From Candida dubliniensis CD36 (taxonomy: Eukaryota > Ascomycota > Pichiomycetes > Serinales > Debaryomycetaceae), in NCBI RefSeq assembly GCF_000026945.1, contig NC_012860.1, forward strand, positions 1,178,001-1,242,000: a stretch of DNA of 64,000 bases, read 5' to 3'. The notes below the pieces were generated by a model, which was not told where the DNA came from, ran no database searches, and saw only the letters and a list, made by a program, of their open reading frames with translations. Shown here in pieces: positions 40,467 to 51,312 of the stretch; positions within the stretch are counted from its first letter, which is position 1; every line of letters starts with the position of its first letter. The position numbers and the translations under genes are program-made.

Positions 40467-41666
40467 TTACATTATATCATTAATATTCATTGGCATTTCC
40501 TTAATTTTCGTTGAATAATATTTCTCCAAATCTTTAAGAGTGGCCACATCATCTTTAGTTATCAAGTTTATTGCTGTTCCTTTTCTACCAAATCTACCAG
40601 ATCGTCCAATTCTGTGAATATAATTTTCCTTATCAGTTGGTAAATCATAATTTATCACCAATGAGACTTGTTGAACATCAATTCCCCTTGCCCAAACATC
40701 TGTAGATATTAATACCCTTGAATTCCCCCTTCTAAACTCGTTCATAATTGAATCTCGTTCATCTTGTTTCATATCACCATGCATTGCCACAACAGTAAAA
40801 TTTTGCTTTTTCATCTGGTCAGCAAGCCAATTGACCTTCAACTTGGTATTACAAAATATCACCGCCTGAGTTATGGTAAGATTATCATACAAGTCACAAA
40901 GCGTATCAAATTTCCAATCTTCACGTTCACATTGGACATAAAATTGTTTGATTCCCAGAAGTGAAATCTCATCCCTCTTCACCAAGATTTTCACTGGATC
41001 AGTAGTAAACTTACTGGTCATCTCCAACACTTCACGCGGTAACGTGGCACTAACAACTACTACTTGAACCGAAGGCGGCAAGTGCTTGTAAATCTCGTAG
41101 ATCTGTTCCTTAAACCCTTTTGTAAAAAGTTCATCGGCCTCATCTAAAATAAGAACCTTTATATTTCTAGTTTGAAGATTTCTTCTTTTTATCACATCAA
41201 TGACTCTACCCGGTGTCCCACTAACTATCTGTTGGCCTTGTTGCAATTTCTTCACATCATCACCCACATTTTTCCCACCAATACAGGCATGAGTGTGAAT
41301 ATTCATATAATCGCCCAAATGCTTTACCACATTTTGGATTTGTATTGCCAACTCTCTAGTAGGAGACAAGATAAGTGCCTGGCATTCCTTTGATTTGGTA
41401 TCTATGACTTCAAGCATACCGATAGAAAACGTGGCAGTTTTCCCAGTTCCAGATTGGGCTTGTGCAATGGTATCTCTACCACTAATGATTTGCATAATAG
41501 CCCTAGATTGAATGGCAGATGGGGCTTCAAATCCATAGGCATATATCCCTTTTAAAAGATCGGGCTTTAAATTCATACTTTCAAATGTACGATGGACCTT
41601 TATTCCTTTCGTTGATTTATGACTAAATTCCAACTCATTATCTAAATCTCTATCAAAATCGTCCAT
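40467..41666 (-). CDS. FAL1: Fal1, DEAD-box RNA helicase (eIF4A-III like)
   Basis: The 399-residue protein carries the full DEAD-box set: Q motif [12 protein letters not shown], motif [26 protein letters not shown], the helicase C domain with [17 protein letters not shown], and HRIGRSGR. The N-terminus ([21 protein letters not shown]) and the [18 protein letters not shown] form are those of Fal1/eIF4A-III rather than eIF4A itself. In yeast Fal1 acts with Sgd1 in early cleavages of pre-18S rRNA in the nucleolus. Its length is typical. It shares a 138 bp divergent promoter with the DAS2-like gene. Confidence 0.94.
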   Translation of the reverse strand: MDDFDRDLDNELEFSHKSTKGIKVHRTFESMNLKPDLLKGIYAYGFEAPSAIQSRAIMQIISGRDTIAQAQSGTGKTATFSIGMLEVIDTKSKECQALILSPTRELAIQIQNVVKHLGDYMNIHTHACIGGKNVGDDVKKLQQGQQIVSGTPGRVIDVIKRRNLQTRNIKVLILDEADELFTKGFKEQIYEIYKHLPPSVQVVVVSATLPREVLEMTSKFTTDPVKILVKRDEISLLGIKQFYVQCEREDWKFDTLCDLYDNLTITQAVIFCNTKLKVNWLADQMKKQNFTVVAMHGDMKQDERDSIMNEFRRGNSRVLISTDVWARGIDVQQVSLVINYDLPTDKENYIHRIGRSGRFGRKGTAINLITKDDVATLKDLEKYYSTKIKEMPMNINDIM

Positions 41667-41804
41667 TATTCTTTAGTGGGTCGTTTGCTTTTGTAATGCT
41701 CAACTATTGATGATACTCCAATACTAGGTCTTTCACTGTTTTATTTATTCAGAGTTTTAATTTTTTTTGAAGGGTATTTTTTTTTCTCTCAACTCCTGAT
41801 CCAG

Positions 41805-42602
41805 ATGAGCATCACATCACATCACCTCAATCATTACCATCGAATGACGTCAACTACTGTGAATAGATCAATCATAGTTTTATTAGGCGGAGGCCACGCT
41901 TCTGGCAAGAAGACTACCGCATTGTCTTTGAAAGAAGAGCTTCTAGCTACAGTTCCTAAGAGTCATTTTGATGTACGCATTATCGATATGAATGATTATA
42001 CCACTGATGGCAAGTCATCGATTGATTCTAGCCAATATGTTAGCAACAAGTCTGCCGCAATATCAATTAATAAAATCAATGATAAATTGCCACGTCTCAA
42101 ACCTTCAAGATTTGAATTTGATAAATTGAAAACCTTCCTTTTAAATAATTTGGACACACCAAGTAATCAACCTCAAAAAATATTGCTCGTGCATGGTTTG
42201 TATGCTTTGTATGATAAGGAGATTAGAAACATATCACATATAAAAGCATTTATTGATAGTGATTCAGATACCAGATTAATCCGATGGATTAGAAGAGATG
42301 TTTTGCAAAACCAAACAGACTCATTGGAAGGTGTTATCAATGCTTATCTATTAGGAGCCAGATTGGAAATGAGTGATTTCATTTTTCCGACCAAAGAGTT
42401 TGCAGACGTAATATTACCTCGTGGTGCTGAACCCAATGCAATTAGATTAATCATAGATGGTATTATGTTATATCTCAACGACAAGCATTTGACAAATGAC
42501 ACCACACAATTCCCAGAGAATCTTTTACGTCCAAATGAAATTGGGAACTTCCAAAAGGAACGGTTTGATGTTCAAAAGAACAAATTCTACGAATTAAACT
42601 GA
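41805..42602 (+). CDS. DAS2: P-loop kinase of the uridine kinase family (Das2-like)
   Basis: The 265-residue protein has a Walker A motif GGHASGKKT at 29-37, a substrate-binding acidic segment IIDMNDYTTDGKSS, the Walker B-like strand KILLVHGLYALYD, and a lid with RWIRRDVLQN. This is the uridine kinase/phosphoribulokinase fold. Length and divergence fit S. cerevisiae Das2, a putative uridine kinase homologue linked to transcription or silencing phenotypes, rather than the true uridine kinase Urk1. Either Met1 or Met14 (MTSTTVNRS) could be the start; the first 13 residues are His-rich and poorly conserved in character. The function is inferred from the fold. It converges with the nucleoporin gene with 48 bp between, including a TA repeat. 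Confidence 0.7.
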   Translation: MSITSHHLNHYHRMTSTTVNRSIIVLLGGGHASGKKTTALSLKEELLATVPKSHFDVRIIDMNDYTTDGKSSIDSSQYVSNKSAAISINKINDKLPRLKPSRFEFDKLKTFLLNNLDTPSNQPQKILLVHGLYALYDKEIRNISHIKAFIDSDSDTRLIRWIRRDVLQNQTDSLEGVINAYLLGARLEMSDFIFPTKEFADVILPRGAEPNAIRLIIDGIMLYLNDKHLTNDTTQFPENLLRPNEIGNFQKERFDVQKNKFYELN

Positions 42603-42650
42603 AACCGAAAATCCAGAAAACAGCAGTATATATATATATATATATTTATA

Positions 42651-45600
42651 TTACAATACAAAATCACCATTACGTATAATTTCATTAATTGGATCATTTT
42701 CAACACTGTAGTTATCAACCAAGTTAGCAATCTGTTCTGCAGAAACCAATTCTCTCAACTTTCTATCTTGTGCATACCAATTCTTAATCAAGTAGACTAT
42801 TTCATTAGTTTTCAAGTCATTGGTAAAACCAGGATAAACTTCAAAAGTATTATGCTCAATTAATGATTTTAAAACATAGTAAAGCCTCTCATAACTAACA
42901 CCAGTCTTGACAAACATTTCCACAAGAAAACCTTTAGGTGGTTTCTGAGAAGCAGAATTTTCGTCAGACGCTTCTTGTAGATACTTGCTTGCAATCTTTA
43001 TTAATTCATCAATCGGGAACACCAAATCATTGGAAGATAATTTAGACCCACATGAAATGAATTGCTCATTTAACAACACATAAAATGGCTCGTTTTTACT
43101 CTTACTCTCCAGATTAAACTCGTGAAATATCTTTTCAAAGAATAATTCCCATCTTTTCAATATATCATCAGTGTTTTTGTAATCAGAAACTTTGAAAATA
43201 AGTAAAGAAAGATCGTAATAACCAAGGGTGTCTGTATAATTGTTGAATAAGTCACTTATTGACAAAATCTTGTAGTTCAAAGCCTCAGTCGCAATATGTT
43301 TATTCTCGTCAGATATTCTGGAATCTCCTTTGATTCTGGATAATATATCCAACTGAACATTAGCTACTTCAAACAACTCTTGAATAACAGATGAAAGCTG
43401 GATCATTCTTTGTCTCAAGTTAGGAGGACAAACACAGTTGCAAAATCCATTGGCTCTGGAAAGATACTCAATACGTTGATTTAACTCAAGATTAAATTGG
43501 GAAATAGACAAAGCATATAAAATTTTAGCCGCATCAAAATAGTTTTCCCTCTTGGCATGATATAACCAAAGTAAGTCACTTAATGCTAAGTTGTTTTCCG
43601 ATTTTTCTTCTAAATATGGTAATATGAAAGGAGTGTTAACATCTAATAACCGCTCACTTACTCCTTGTTGGATGAACCAATCATAGAAAGTGTATTGGAA
43701 ATTTTTATCATTTGATGCAAAACAAGTGTCATAAGTAGCATCCCTTATCTCCAAAAACTCATTAATCAAAAGTTGGTTATTGGTATCACTAATCTTCAAA
43801 GCTTTCATGTCCATTTTAATAAGAATGTTAAAAATTAAACCATACAAACTTTTCTTCTTTTTTTCAATCTCAACAATATCTCTCTTTAATGTAGCACTTT
43901 CGTCGTCTTGATTAAAAGTGAGGCTTGGAACTTTTATATTATTGCCTACTTTTTGAGCAATATTCAATAACATACCAACTGCACCAGCATAAAATTCAAG
44001 ATCTAGCATAATGTTTATTGAATTTTCAATGTTCTCTAATGTCAAAGACTCATACGCTTCTTCAAACAACAATACAGCATTCTTTAAACACTTGTTTTTC
44101 AAATCGGTATCTCTGAATCCAATATTCTTAGCTTTCGTCAAATTCTCAATTGCCTTGAAGATGAAAACGTCATTAGTAGAGCAAAATGACCCACATCTAG
44201 TCTGCAATGAGGATGCAATCAAATCGATAGAACCACCTTTCAAAATATTTTTGTTGATAATTGAAGATAATAAATCTTTAACCAAATTTTTAACATCCCG
44301 ATTTGGAAGTAATAAATCCTTAAACCTAACTGTCAAAAGATTTACTTGGTTTGATAAAGACAAAAACTCAAAAATTTCCTTAAAGTTCGATTGATTGATT
44401 TGAATTTCTTCAATCAAAACCATCAAAAAGGAAAGAGCTTCTTTCATTGAATTCAATGATTTGATAATTGAAGTAAAGGCAATATGTTCAGCACGTAAGC
44501 AAATTTCACTTTCAAATTGATTTGGATCAGAACTATAACTTGGAGCACTCAACCCAGGGATATTAGTTCCATTCTCGGAAAAAAAATCAATCAACACAAT
44601 CACAGATCCAATAAAAAACTCAACCTTCTTCTTATCTATATTTAACCCCTGAATAAGTAATTTCCCCTCCTTAATACTTGCCACCTCAACATCCCCAGAC
44701 GGTGTTATTTTTATACTGCTTAACGGACTAAACACTTTTTTATTCCAGAAATCACGGAATAGTCTAGAAACCAACAAACAAGTACCATAGAATCTGTCGC
44801 TTAGTACAACTTGGTCCACAGTTGGATGAGCGTATGAGCTGATATTTGTCTGGTGGTGAGGAATCAAAGACAGCAGAGACAGTTGTGAGGAGTCATTAAA
44901 CCTTGCACCATTACCGCAAGTGGAAAACAAAATTTGCGCTTTCCGTTTGTAAATGTCGCTAGTGCTGTATTGTCCATAGGAACATGCTAAATATAACAAT
45001 GACGAGCAAGTTTCCTCATAGCCATTTTCTTCTAAAAAGTTTTCAATTACTTCATCTTTTAATGATTTCAATATTTGGTCCGCTGTTCTGAATTGGTATA
45101 TCACAATACCAAAATTAGTCAACACAGCAAACTTTAAAGGCAATTTTGTATATTGACTAGCAGCAATATTGGCATAGCCATTTGGTGTGTTTGTTGCATT
45201 CATTGATGGCGTAAGCTGTACAATATCTTGAATATAGGTGTAAGGAGAATCTTCATTGCCGACATAGTTCATAAATTCTGCATCTTCAACTAATTTGTTA
45301 TTTTTCTTTAAATAACCGTAATTTGCAGTGGCAACAAATAATTTGTCAGACCTCTTTGTTTTCTTAACACAGAGGAATACACCTGGACTAATAATTTTCG
45401 AAAGCTTGGTGTTTTTAAGCAACTGCGATTTTTGTTGATTAGCAATTAGTTGAGACATGTATTGTCGGTCTCTTGAAAACGTGTCGAGCTCGGTGTTGAT
45501 CTTAGGAACTTCTCTAGTAGGAGGAAACTTTATGTTCACAAGGTTTAACTTCAATGCATTTGCAGCACTGAATGATGAAGTGAGCAACGACGAAAAAGTG

Positions 45601-46931
45601 GAAGTAGAACCCAACTTGAGTAAAATTCTACACCCATTGCTGGTAACAGCAATCAATTGAATTGAGCTTGATTCTTCGGGAGATATTTTGTGAATGCTGA
45701 TGATTTTAAATCTTTCAAATACCTTAAAATTGCTTGCGTCCACAAATACAGTCAAGGCTGACTTGAAAATCACACTTGGTGTCAATGTACTTCCTTCTGT
45801 TAAATGTTCTTGCTTTGGATGAAGTTTATAAACTCGAATTACAGACTTGTTCGAAAGGGAGTATAAAATATCCCTGTCAGAATCGACTTCCAATTGAACT
45901 ATAGACTCTGGAATATTGGAAGAAGAATTTTCATTTGTAGATGAAGGTCCAGAAGAAAACCCAAACCCAGGCAATTTATTTGGAATAACACTCGAGAATC
46001 CACCTTTTGTTAAACAAACTTTGTCGCACTTGTTCTTAATGAAACTAGACTTGTTGGAATAGTCCAATCTCCAAATATTAATTCCGTCACTTTCACCACT
46101 GAAATAAATATCGTTAGTTTTTGAATTCACTGTGAAATTATCAACTGCTAAACCCTGAGTGGAAACAGATAAATCAGGGTTGAAAATTTCTAAATTGTTC
46201 ATTGATTCATCATATTTCACAATATAGATATGGATATCCACTGTAGTAGAAACCAAAAGTAAATAATTCACTTCCTTTGTGAAAACACCTTTCTTTGGTC
46301 TAACCAATTTCACAGTCAAAATTGTATGCCTGATTTGATCAATTGTTAAAAATTGAGATGCTTGGTTGAACGACGAACGAGGAAGTTTGTAATTCCACAA
46401 CACCAATTTATTATCTATTGCTATCCACGTTCGTTCTATTTCAGGGAACAACCCTATTTTGGTAATGCATTCAGTGGAATTGTACTCTTCAAAAAATCTA
46501 TCGGGCAAATCCAATTGCTGAACTTTTTCAAAACGTGAAAAATCTTTTAAACCATTTTCATAATCGAAATAATAATTATCTAAACCTGATTCGCTTTTGC
46601 TAACTGTTTCAGAATAAAATATATCATGTGGGATACTAGAATCAATTTTATTCAAATCAGAAATGAATTTGGAACCCAATTGCAAAGGTGGTAGATTTGC
46701 AAAGTCTGGAACGTTGATTTTATAGTTGGATTCTTTGCTCTCTAAACCTGCTGGTTGAACAAATCTTCTAGACAACTGTCCTCTAGAAGAGCCAGTTGAC
46801 TTATCTTGATGAAATTGTAGTGAATCAGCAACAACGTCATCTTGTAGCTTCAAAGTTGGCGAAATGTACTTTGAACTAGACGAACTTGCAGAAGTGCCTG
46901 AGGATACAACCTGTGGAACTTGTACGACCAT
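42651..46931 (-). CDS. NUP170: Nucleoporin of the Nup157/Nup170 family (Nup155)
   Basis: The 1,426-residue protein has an N-terminal beta-propeller (about 90-520; a conserved segment is ECITKIGLFPEIERTWIAIDNKLVLWNY) and a long alpha-solenoid C-terminal half rich in Leu, Ser and Asn. This is the layout of Nup155 proteins, inner-ring scaffold nucleoporins. S. cerevisiae has two (Nup157, about 1,391 residues; Nup170, about 1,502). Only one is visible here and which it represents cannot be told by eye. The N-terminal Ser-rich stretch (9-20) probably contributes to membrane or linker contact. It is divergent from the aminopeptidase gene. Confidence 0.93.
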   Translation of the reverse strand: MVVQVPQVVSSGTSASSSSSKYISPTLKLQDDVVADSLQFHQDKSTGSSRGQLSRRFVQPAGLESKESNYKINVPDFANLPPLQLGSKFISDLNKIDSSIPHDIFYSETVSKSESGLDNYYFDYENGLKDFSRFEKVQQLDLPDRFFEEYNSTECITKIGLFPEIERTWIAIDNKLVLWNYKLPRSSFNQASQFLTIDQIRHTILTVKLVRPKKGVFTKEVNYLLLVSTTVDIHIYIVKYDESMNNLEIFNPDLSVSTQGLAVDNFTVNSKTNDIYFSGESDGINIWRLDYSNKSSFIKNKCDKVCLTKGGFSSVIPNKLPGFGFSSGPSSTNENSSSNIPESIVQLEVDSDRDILYSLSNKSVIRVYKLHPKQEHLTEGSTLTPSVIFKSALTVFVDASNFKVFERFKIISIHKISPEESSSIQLIAVTSNGCRILLKLGSTSTFSSLLTSSFSAANALKLNLVNIKFPPTREVPKINTELDTFSRDRQYMSQLIANQQKSQLLKNTKLSKIISPGVFLCVKKTKRSDKLFVATANYGYLKKNNKLVEDAEFMNYVGNEDSPYTYIQDIVQLTPSMNATNTPNGYANIAASQYTKLPLKFAVLTNFGIVIYQFRTADQILKSLKDEVIENFLEENGYEETCSSLLYLACSYGQYSTSDIYKRKAQILFSTCGNGARFNDSSQLSLLSLIPHHQTNISSYAHPTVDQVVLSDRFYGTCLLVSRLFRDFWNKKVFSPLSSIKITPSGDVEVASIKEGKLLIQGLNIDKKKVEFFIGSVIVLIDFFSENGTNIPGLSAPSYSSDPNQFESEICLRAEHIAFTSIIKSLNSMKEALSFLMVLIEEIQINQSNFKEIFEFLSLSNQVNLLTVRFKDLLLPNRDVKNLVKDLLSSIINKNILKGGSIDLIASSLQTRCGSFCSTNDVFIFKAIENLTKAKNIGFRDTDLKNKCLKNAVLLFEEAYESLTLENIENSINIMLDLEFYAGAVGMLLNIAQKVGNNIKVPSLTFNQDDESATLKRDIVEIEKKKKSLYGLIFNILIKMDMKALKISDTNNQLLINEFLEIRDATYDTCFASNDKNFQYTFYDWFIQQGVSERLLDVNTPFILPYLEEKSENNLALSDLLWLYHAKRENYFDAAKILYALSISQFNLELNQRIEYLSRANGFCNCVCPPNLRQRMIQLSSVIQELFEVANVQLDILSRIKGDSRISDENKHIATEALNYKILSISDLFNNYTDTLGYYDLSLLIFKVSDYKNTDDILKRWELFFEKIFHEFNLESKSKNEPFYVLLNEQFISCGSKLSSNDLVFPIDELIKIASKYLQEASDENSASQKPPKGFLVEMFVKTGVSYERLYYVLKSLIEHNTFEVYPGFTNDLKTNEIVYLIKNWYAQDRKLRELVSAEQIANLVDNYSVENDPINEIIRNGDFVL

Positions 46932-47485
46932 TTAATAAATAGATTGATTGATTGGTCGGTCGATACCTAATGTTGAAAAGTTGTAGACTTGTAATGGCTT
47001 TACACAGATATAACAACAACAAAAAAAGAATGGATGAGAGTGAATTGAGAGAGTAAGAGAGTGAAGAAAAAAAAAAAAAACATAAAAAAAATATTCGATG
47101 AATTTTTGAATGAGATCCAGAAAAGATTCTCATACTGTACACGACTTATTTTTGGTATTAATATAAGCATCATCGATGTCAGACTAGTAGTGGAACTATT
47201 CTTACGAAGTTATATCAAAGATGAAAGTAAATGGTTTCTATTTACATCAAGTACAATTTAGCCGAACTAGAGAATCAATGAGATTTTTTCAATTTGCATC
47301 AATAGTTGCCATTTTGTTTTGCTGTATTATTGTGTGAGCGACAACTTTATGACCATCTTTTAGTTTCACACACACTCACACTTGTTTTCTTTCGAAAAAA
47401 AGCTTGACTATAATAGCAACTTTCATTTACCACACCTTTTCCAGCAACATTTAGAATATTCAGGCAACGAAGGTACACATCGGAC
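46932..47485. other. Divergent promoter of the nucleoporin and aminopeptidase genes
   Basis: This 554 bp region has a long A-rich run (47063-47092) and CA-rich stretches (47367-47381). No gene or clear factor site is visible. Confidence 0.5.
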
Positions 47486-48739
47486 ATGAAGATTGCAATT
47501 ATATTAGGTTTTATAGTGTGCTTGGTTAATGCATTTCCTTTGATTTTCCCCGAATGGACAACAAACGCAATTTCATTTTTTGCCAATGACGGTTATCTGA
47601 ACAGTGACAGATTAATCAAATTAGGCCCAGAAAACTATAGAATTGTTTCGGAGAACGAGAAACTAAACTTGAAAAGAAATAATATCAATTTCATCGACGT
47701 CACTAATCAAATTCCCATTGAGAGTGCAATTGAACAGGGTTTAACTTTAAAGCCAAATCCTCCTTCGCTTTGGCGGAAATTTCAATTAATGGGTTCCAAA
47801 CAAATTACAACTTTAAAGAAAAAAATCCCAGTATATAACTACCCTAAACATCCTAAATTTGCAAAAGAAATATTTAATATTTTCCAATCGATAGATGTTG
47901 AGTTTATGCAAGAAAAATTAAGCAAGTTTACTTCTTTTTACACTAGATATTATAAATCAGATTATGGTATTGAAAGTGCCGAATGGTTGTATCAACAAAT
48001 CTCAGATATTATTGCTCCAGTTAAAGACACGGTAGTCATATCTAAGATTGAACACAAAGGATGGAAACAGTTTTCTATTGTTGTTTCTATTCCAGGACAA
48101 GTGAGTGATAAAGTTATTGTTGGTGCCCATCAAGATTCTGCCAACTTGATTTTGCCAAATTTAATGAAAGCACCAGGTGCAGATGACGATGGATCAGGGA
48201 CGGTTGCAATTTTGGAGTCATTACGTCTTTTGATTACTTCGTATAAAGATGGCACTTTCAAGCCATACAATACTTTAGAGTTCCATTGGTATTCTGCTGA
48301 AGAAGGTGGGTTATTGGGTTCGATTGATGTTTTCACTAGATACTCAGAAAGCAATCAAGTTGTAGTAGGGATGTTGCAACAAGATATGACTGGCTACACT
48401 CAAGGATCGATTGATCAAGGCATTGAGCCTCATTTCGGATTGATTGCAGATTACACTAGTGTTGAGTTGAACAATTTCTTGAAACAAATAATCACAAGCT
48501 ACAACTTCATTCCTTATCATGAGTCTCAATGTGGATACGCTTGTTCTGACCATGCAAGTGCATTGGAGAATGGGTATCCATCTTCATTCTTAATAGAAAG
48601 TGAAATGAAATATACTAACAAGTACATCCATTCTACGATGGATACAATTGACAGATTGGACTGGGCTCACATTAAAGAGCATGTCAAGTTAACTATTGCT
48701 TATGCATACGAATTAAGTTTAGCTATAAATCTTTATTAA
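47486..48739 (+). CDS. Secreted or vacuolar M28 zinc aminopeptidase
   Basis: The 417-residue protein starts with a signal peptide (MKIAIILGFIVCLVNA, cleavage near residue 16) and a propeptide-like region before the catalytic domain (about 130-410). Zinc ligands and catalytic residues of family M28 are visible: GAHQDS (His215, Asp217), GADDDGSG (Asp233-235), AEEGG (Glu272 as base, Glu273 as ligand), QQDMTGY (Asp near 300) and a late His in YIHSTMDT. It resembles fungal leucine aminopeptidases of the M28E type, with S. cerevisiae YDR415C as the likely relative. It removes N-terminal residues from peptides outside the cell or in the vacuole. CTG at codon 38 should be read as Ser. It converges with RIM1. 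Confidence 0.9.
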   Translation: MKIAIILGFIVCLVNAFPLIFPEWTTNAISFFANDGYLNSDRLIKLGPENYRIVSENEKLNLKRNNINFIDVTNQIPIESAIEQGLTLKPNPPSLWRKFQLMGSKQITTLKKKIPVYNYPKHPKFAKEIFNIFQSIDVEFMQEKLSKFTSFYTRYYKSDYGIESAEWLYQQISDIIAPVKDTVVISKIEHKGWKQFSIVVSIPGQVSDKVIVGAHQDSANLILPNLMKAPGADDDGSGTVAILESLRLLITSYKDGTFKPYNTLEFHWYSAEEGGLLGSIDVFTRYSESNQVVVGMLQQDMTGYTQGSIDQGIEPHFGLIADYTSVELNNFLKQIITSYNFIPYHESQCGYACSDHASALENGYPSSFLIESEMKYTNKYIHSTMDTIDRLDWAHIKEHVKLTIAYAYELSLAINLY

Positions 48740-48833
48740 AAAAAAAAAAAAAGCATAGTCTAGATATACAGCGCATTTGTGTTTACTACATGTTATTCTT
48801 CTTGAAATCTCCTAGGGCACAGAATAAAGTCAC

Positions 48834-49259
48834 CTACTCTTCTGCGTGAGAGCTGTTCTCACCTTCGCCTTCGCCTTCACCCTCTGTTCTCTTTTTATAA
48901 CTAGCAATATCAAAACCTGTTTGAACCAATGAAATTTCACTTGTAAATTTGTGAGTTTCTGGATCTTCATGACGTCTCACACGCAAAGCTGCATCAACAT
49001 GAACAAGTCTACCAACTTTCAAGATCTTTTCTAAACGGTCAATTTGAATTGGATCAAATGCGACAACTCTGTACCAGGTAGGAACATTATCATTCGATTC
49101 TCTGTCGTAACGGTTCACAGCAACACTATAAGTAACATATTTGGTGCCACTTTCAGATTCTCTAAAGTCAACATTCCCAACTCTACCAAACAATTGAGCT
49201 CTGGCAAAATCACGTTTAACAACTGTAGAAGTGAATGAACGAGTAAATGATCTTAACAT
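48834..49259 (-). CDS. RIM1: Rim1, mitochondrial single-stranded DNA-binding protein
   Basis: The 141-residue protein has a short basic, Ser/Arg-rich presequence (MLRSFTRSFTSTVVKR) followed by a bacterial-type SSB OB fold: ARAQLFGRVGNVDF, YVTYSVAVNRYD, PTWYRVVAFDP and VGRLVHVDAALRVRR. The tail is unusual, with EGEGEGEGENSS, an acidic Gly/Glu repeat that could act as a protein-contact tail. Rim1 coats single-stranded mitochondrial DNA during replication and works with the Pif1 helicase. In S. cerevisiae RIM1 carries an intron; here the frame is open from the ATG. Confidence 0.94.
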   Translation of the reverse strand: MLRSFTRSFTSTVVKRDFARAQLFGRVGNVDFRESESGTKYVTYSVAVNRYDRESNDNVPTWYRVVAFDPIQIDRLEKILKVGRLVHVDAALRVRRHEDPETHKFTSEISLVQTGFDIASYKKRTEGEGEGEGENSSHAEE

Positions 49260-49535
49260 TATTCTTATTTTTAATTGATTATCCTAAAAGAATGAAATCT
49301 ATACTTTACTATCTGTGGATTGTTATTTTGTTGTGTTTTTTTTTTTTCTGTCCTCTGTGTCAGACAATTTTAAAATGCGTGCGTGTGGGCTTGCACAAAC
49401 GCTCCTTCTAGTATTATTAAACGCGTATGCAAGTTATTAATCGCTTCAGTCATGCACTAACAACCTTTTCTTTTTTAGTAGCAAAAGCCGCGAGAGCTAG
49501 TAAATGCAATCTTGATGGGCGAAATATTACACTTC

Positions 49536-50279
49536 TTAACCAGAGTTTCTAAAATTTAAGTTTGGAAAAACTAAATCACATTGTGATTTGGATTTAAATC
49601 TTTTAACAGGTTTAGGGCAATTGGCCATCGTGTTGTTATCACGTACGTGTTTCCGTGGATTACTGTGAATCAGTATATTCTCATGAGAGTGTCCCATTTG
49701 TATATCAAACTCTTGATGTGGATCTGCTTTGCAATTTCCCAGCTCGATATCTCTAGTGGACTGTAAAAACAGACTTCCCTCTGCTTCACTAGGCAAACTA
49801 TTCCCTACTGATATCGAATTCAAACAATTTATGTCACAAGTTTTACTATCAAACAGGCATTCACGCTCCTTGCTTCGATGAGAAAATTCATTTGGCACCA
49901 TGGTTTTTCTTCCATATTCCAAGAAGGACGATTCTACTAGCTCCAATTCCAACTTACTGGTCAATTCATGTGTGTTTAATTGTGTTGTCGGGTAGTCGAT
50001 TGACGACTCTGCATCTTCCTTGACCAGCCCACTACTGTTGGAATTCTTTTTCCCATTGGATGCTTGATCTCTGGAGGCGCTTTGGTGATTTTTGAACAAA
50101 TAATGTAGTCGTTTATTTCTAAGGTTTGTGGTTGGCGACAGATTGTTTGTGTTGCAAATTTTTGACAGACCAATCATCCAATTGATGGAGTCTGGAATAT
50201 AACTCTGAGGACTACGAGTTTCCCCTTCATTCTTGTCGTTCCATACATTCAACTGATTCAACTCTGAGGCGGTAACCAT
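49536..50279 (-). CDS. Small basic/Ser-rich protein of unknown function
   Basis: The 247-residue protein has no recognised domain. The N-terminal 65 residues are the most ordered-looking part (YIPDSINWMIGLSKIC, then LRNKRLHYLFKNHQ). The middle is hydrophilic and Ser/Glu-rich. Near the C-terminus PKPVKRFKSKSQC is a plausible nuclear localisation signal. No membrane segment or signal peptide is visible. It could be a fast-evolving nuclear regulator, but no function is proposed. It is divergent from ATG8. Confidence 0.7.
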   Translation of the reverse strand: MVTASELNQLNVWNDKNEGETRSPQSYIPDSINWMIGLSKICNTNNLSPTTNLRNKRLHYLFKNHQSASRDQASNGKKNSNSSGLVKEDAESSIDYPTTQLNTHELTSKLELELVESSFLEYGRKTMVPNEFSHRSKERECLFDSKTCDINCLNSISVGNSLPSEAEGSLFLQSTRDIELGNCKADPHQEFDIQMGHSHENILIHSNPRKHVRDNNTMANCPKPVKRFKSKSQCDLVFPNLNFRNSG

Positions 50280-50833
50280 TTGTTGGAACTATGGTATTTT
50301 AAAAACGAACTATGCTAAATCAAGTAAGATGGTTTTGATCCAAAATGCACTACCACTGATAAGATGTATTTCACAGAGAGAGGGTTTATAATTACTCATG
50401 TTCTTTTTTTGTCTGTCTACTTCTTCTTAGTGTGCTACTATGACTCTCTCTCTCTCCGCTTACATCACACGTTTGAAAACACCACCCCCTTTTCTTATCT
50501 ACAAACAAAAAAAAACAACAAAAAAAAAACAAACTCACCATAACTACTACACCTTTTTTTTTTATTTATTTTGTATTTTGTTCTATTAATCAAATTATTA
50601 TCATTTATATATATATACAATCCTATTGATTCATTTAATATAATAGTATGTATCATTATGCAAAGTGAATATCACACATCTTAGTAATGTCAAGGTCTTA
50701 ATGATTAGTGTGGCTACGTATCTGTTACTTTTACCCCGTGTTTGTATATAATTGCCACTCAATCTTTAATTGAACATCATCCACAAAATCAGTATAGACA
50801 GATTACTAACTGAACTTAGAAGCATCATCTATA
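50280..50833. other. Divergent promoter of ATG8 and the gene at 49536
   Basis: This 554 bp region has a CT run (50444-50457), A-rich runs (50505-50532) and a TA repeat (50607-50619). Nothing else is visible. Confidence 0.5.
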
Positions 50834-51312
50834 ATGAGATCACAATTTAAAGACGAGCATCCTTTCGGTATGTATTACATGATTCTGATCTTCTTTCAAT
50901 TATCATATACTAACAGTTTTTTGGGTATTTTTTTAAAGAGAAGAGACAAGCCGAGGCTGCCAGAATTGCTCAAAGATTCAAGGATAGAGTACCAGTCATT
51001 TGTGAAAAGGTCGAGAATTCCGATATCCCCGAAATCGATAAGCGTAAATATTTAGTGCCAGTGGATTTGACTGTTGGTCAATTTGTTTATGTTATTAGAA
51101 AAAGAATCAAGTTACCAAGCGAAAAGGCCATTTTCATTTTTGTCAACGACATATTACCCCCAACTGCTGCATTAATCAGTACCATCTACGAAGAACACAA
51201 GGACGAAGATGGTTTCTTATACGTTTTATACTCTGGAGAAAATACCTTTGGCGAGAAAATAGCAATTGACATTTCATCATTAGATTACAGTGATATTCCT
51301 GATTATGTTTAA
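50834..51312 (+). CDS. ATG8: Atg8, ubiquitin-like autophagy protein (two exons, long C-terminal tail)
   Basis: The spliced protein has 135 residues. Exon 1 is 50834-50867 ([11 protein letters not shown] plus one base). The intron at 50868-50938 has a GTATGT donor, a TACTAAC branch site (50908-50914) and an AAAG acceptor; exon 2 is 50939-51312. The junction codon gives Glu, so the start reads [20 protein letters not shown]. The core is nearly identical to Atg8/LC3, including [21 protein letters not shown] and YSGENTFG. Gly116 is the site where Atg4 cuts and phosphatidylethanolamine is attached. The protein continues for 19 residues beyond it ([19 protein letters not shown]), whereas S. cerevisiae Atg8 has one. 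It drives autophagosome growth and cargo capture. Confidence 0.97.
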
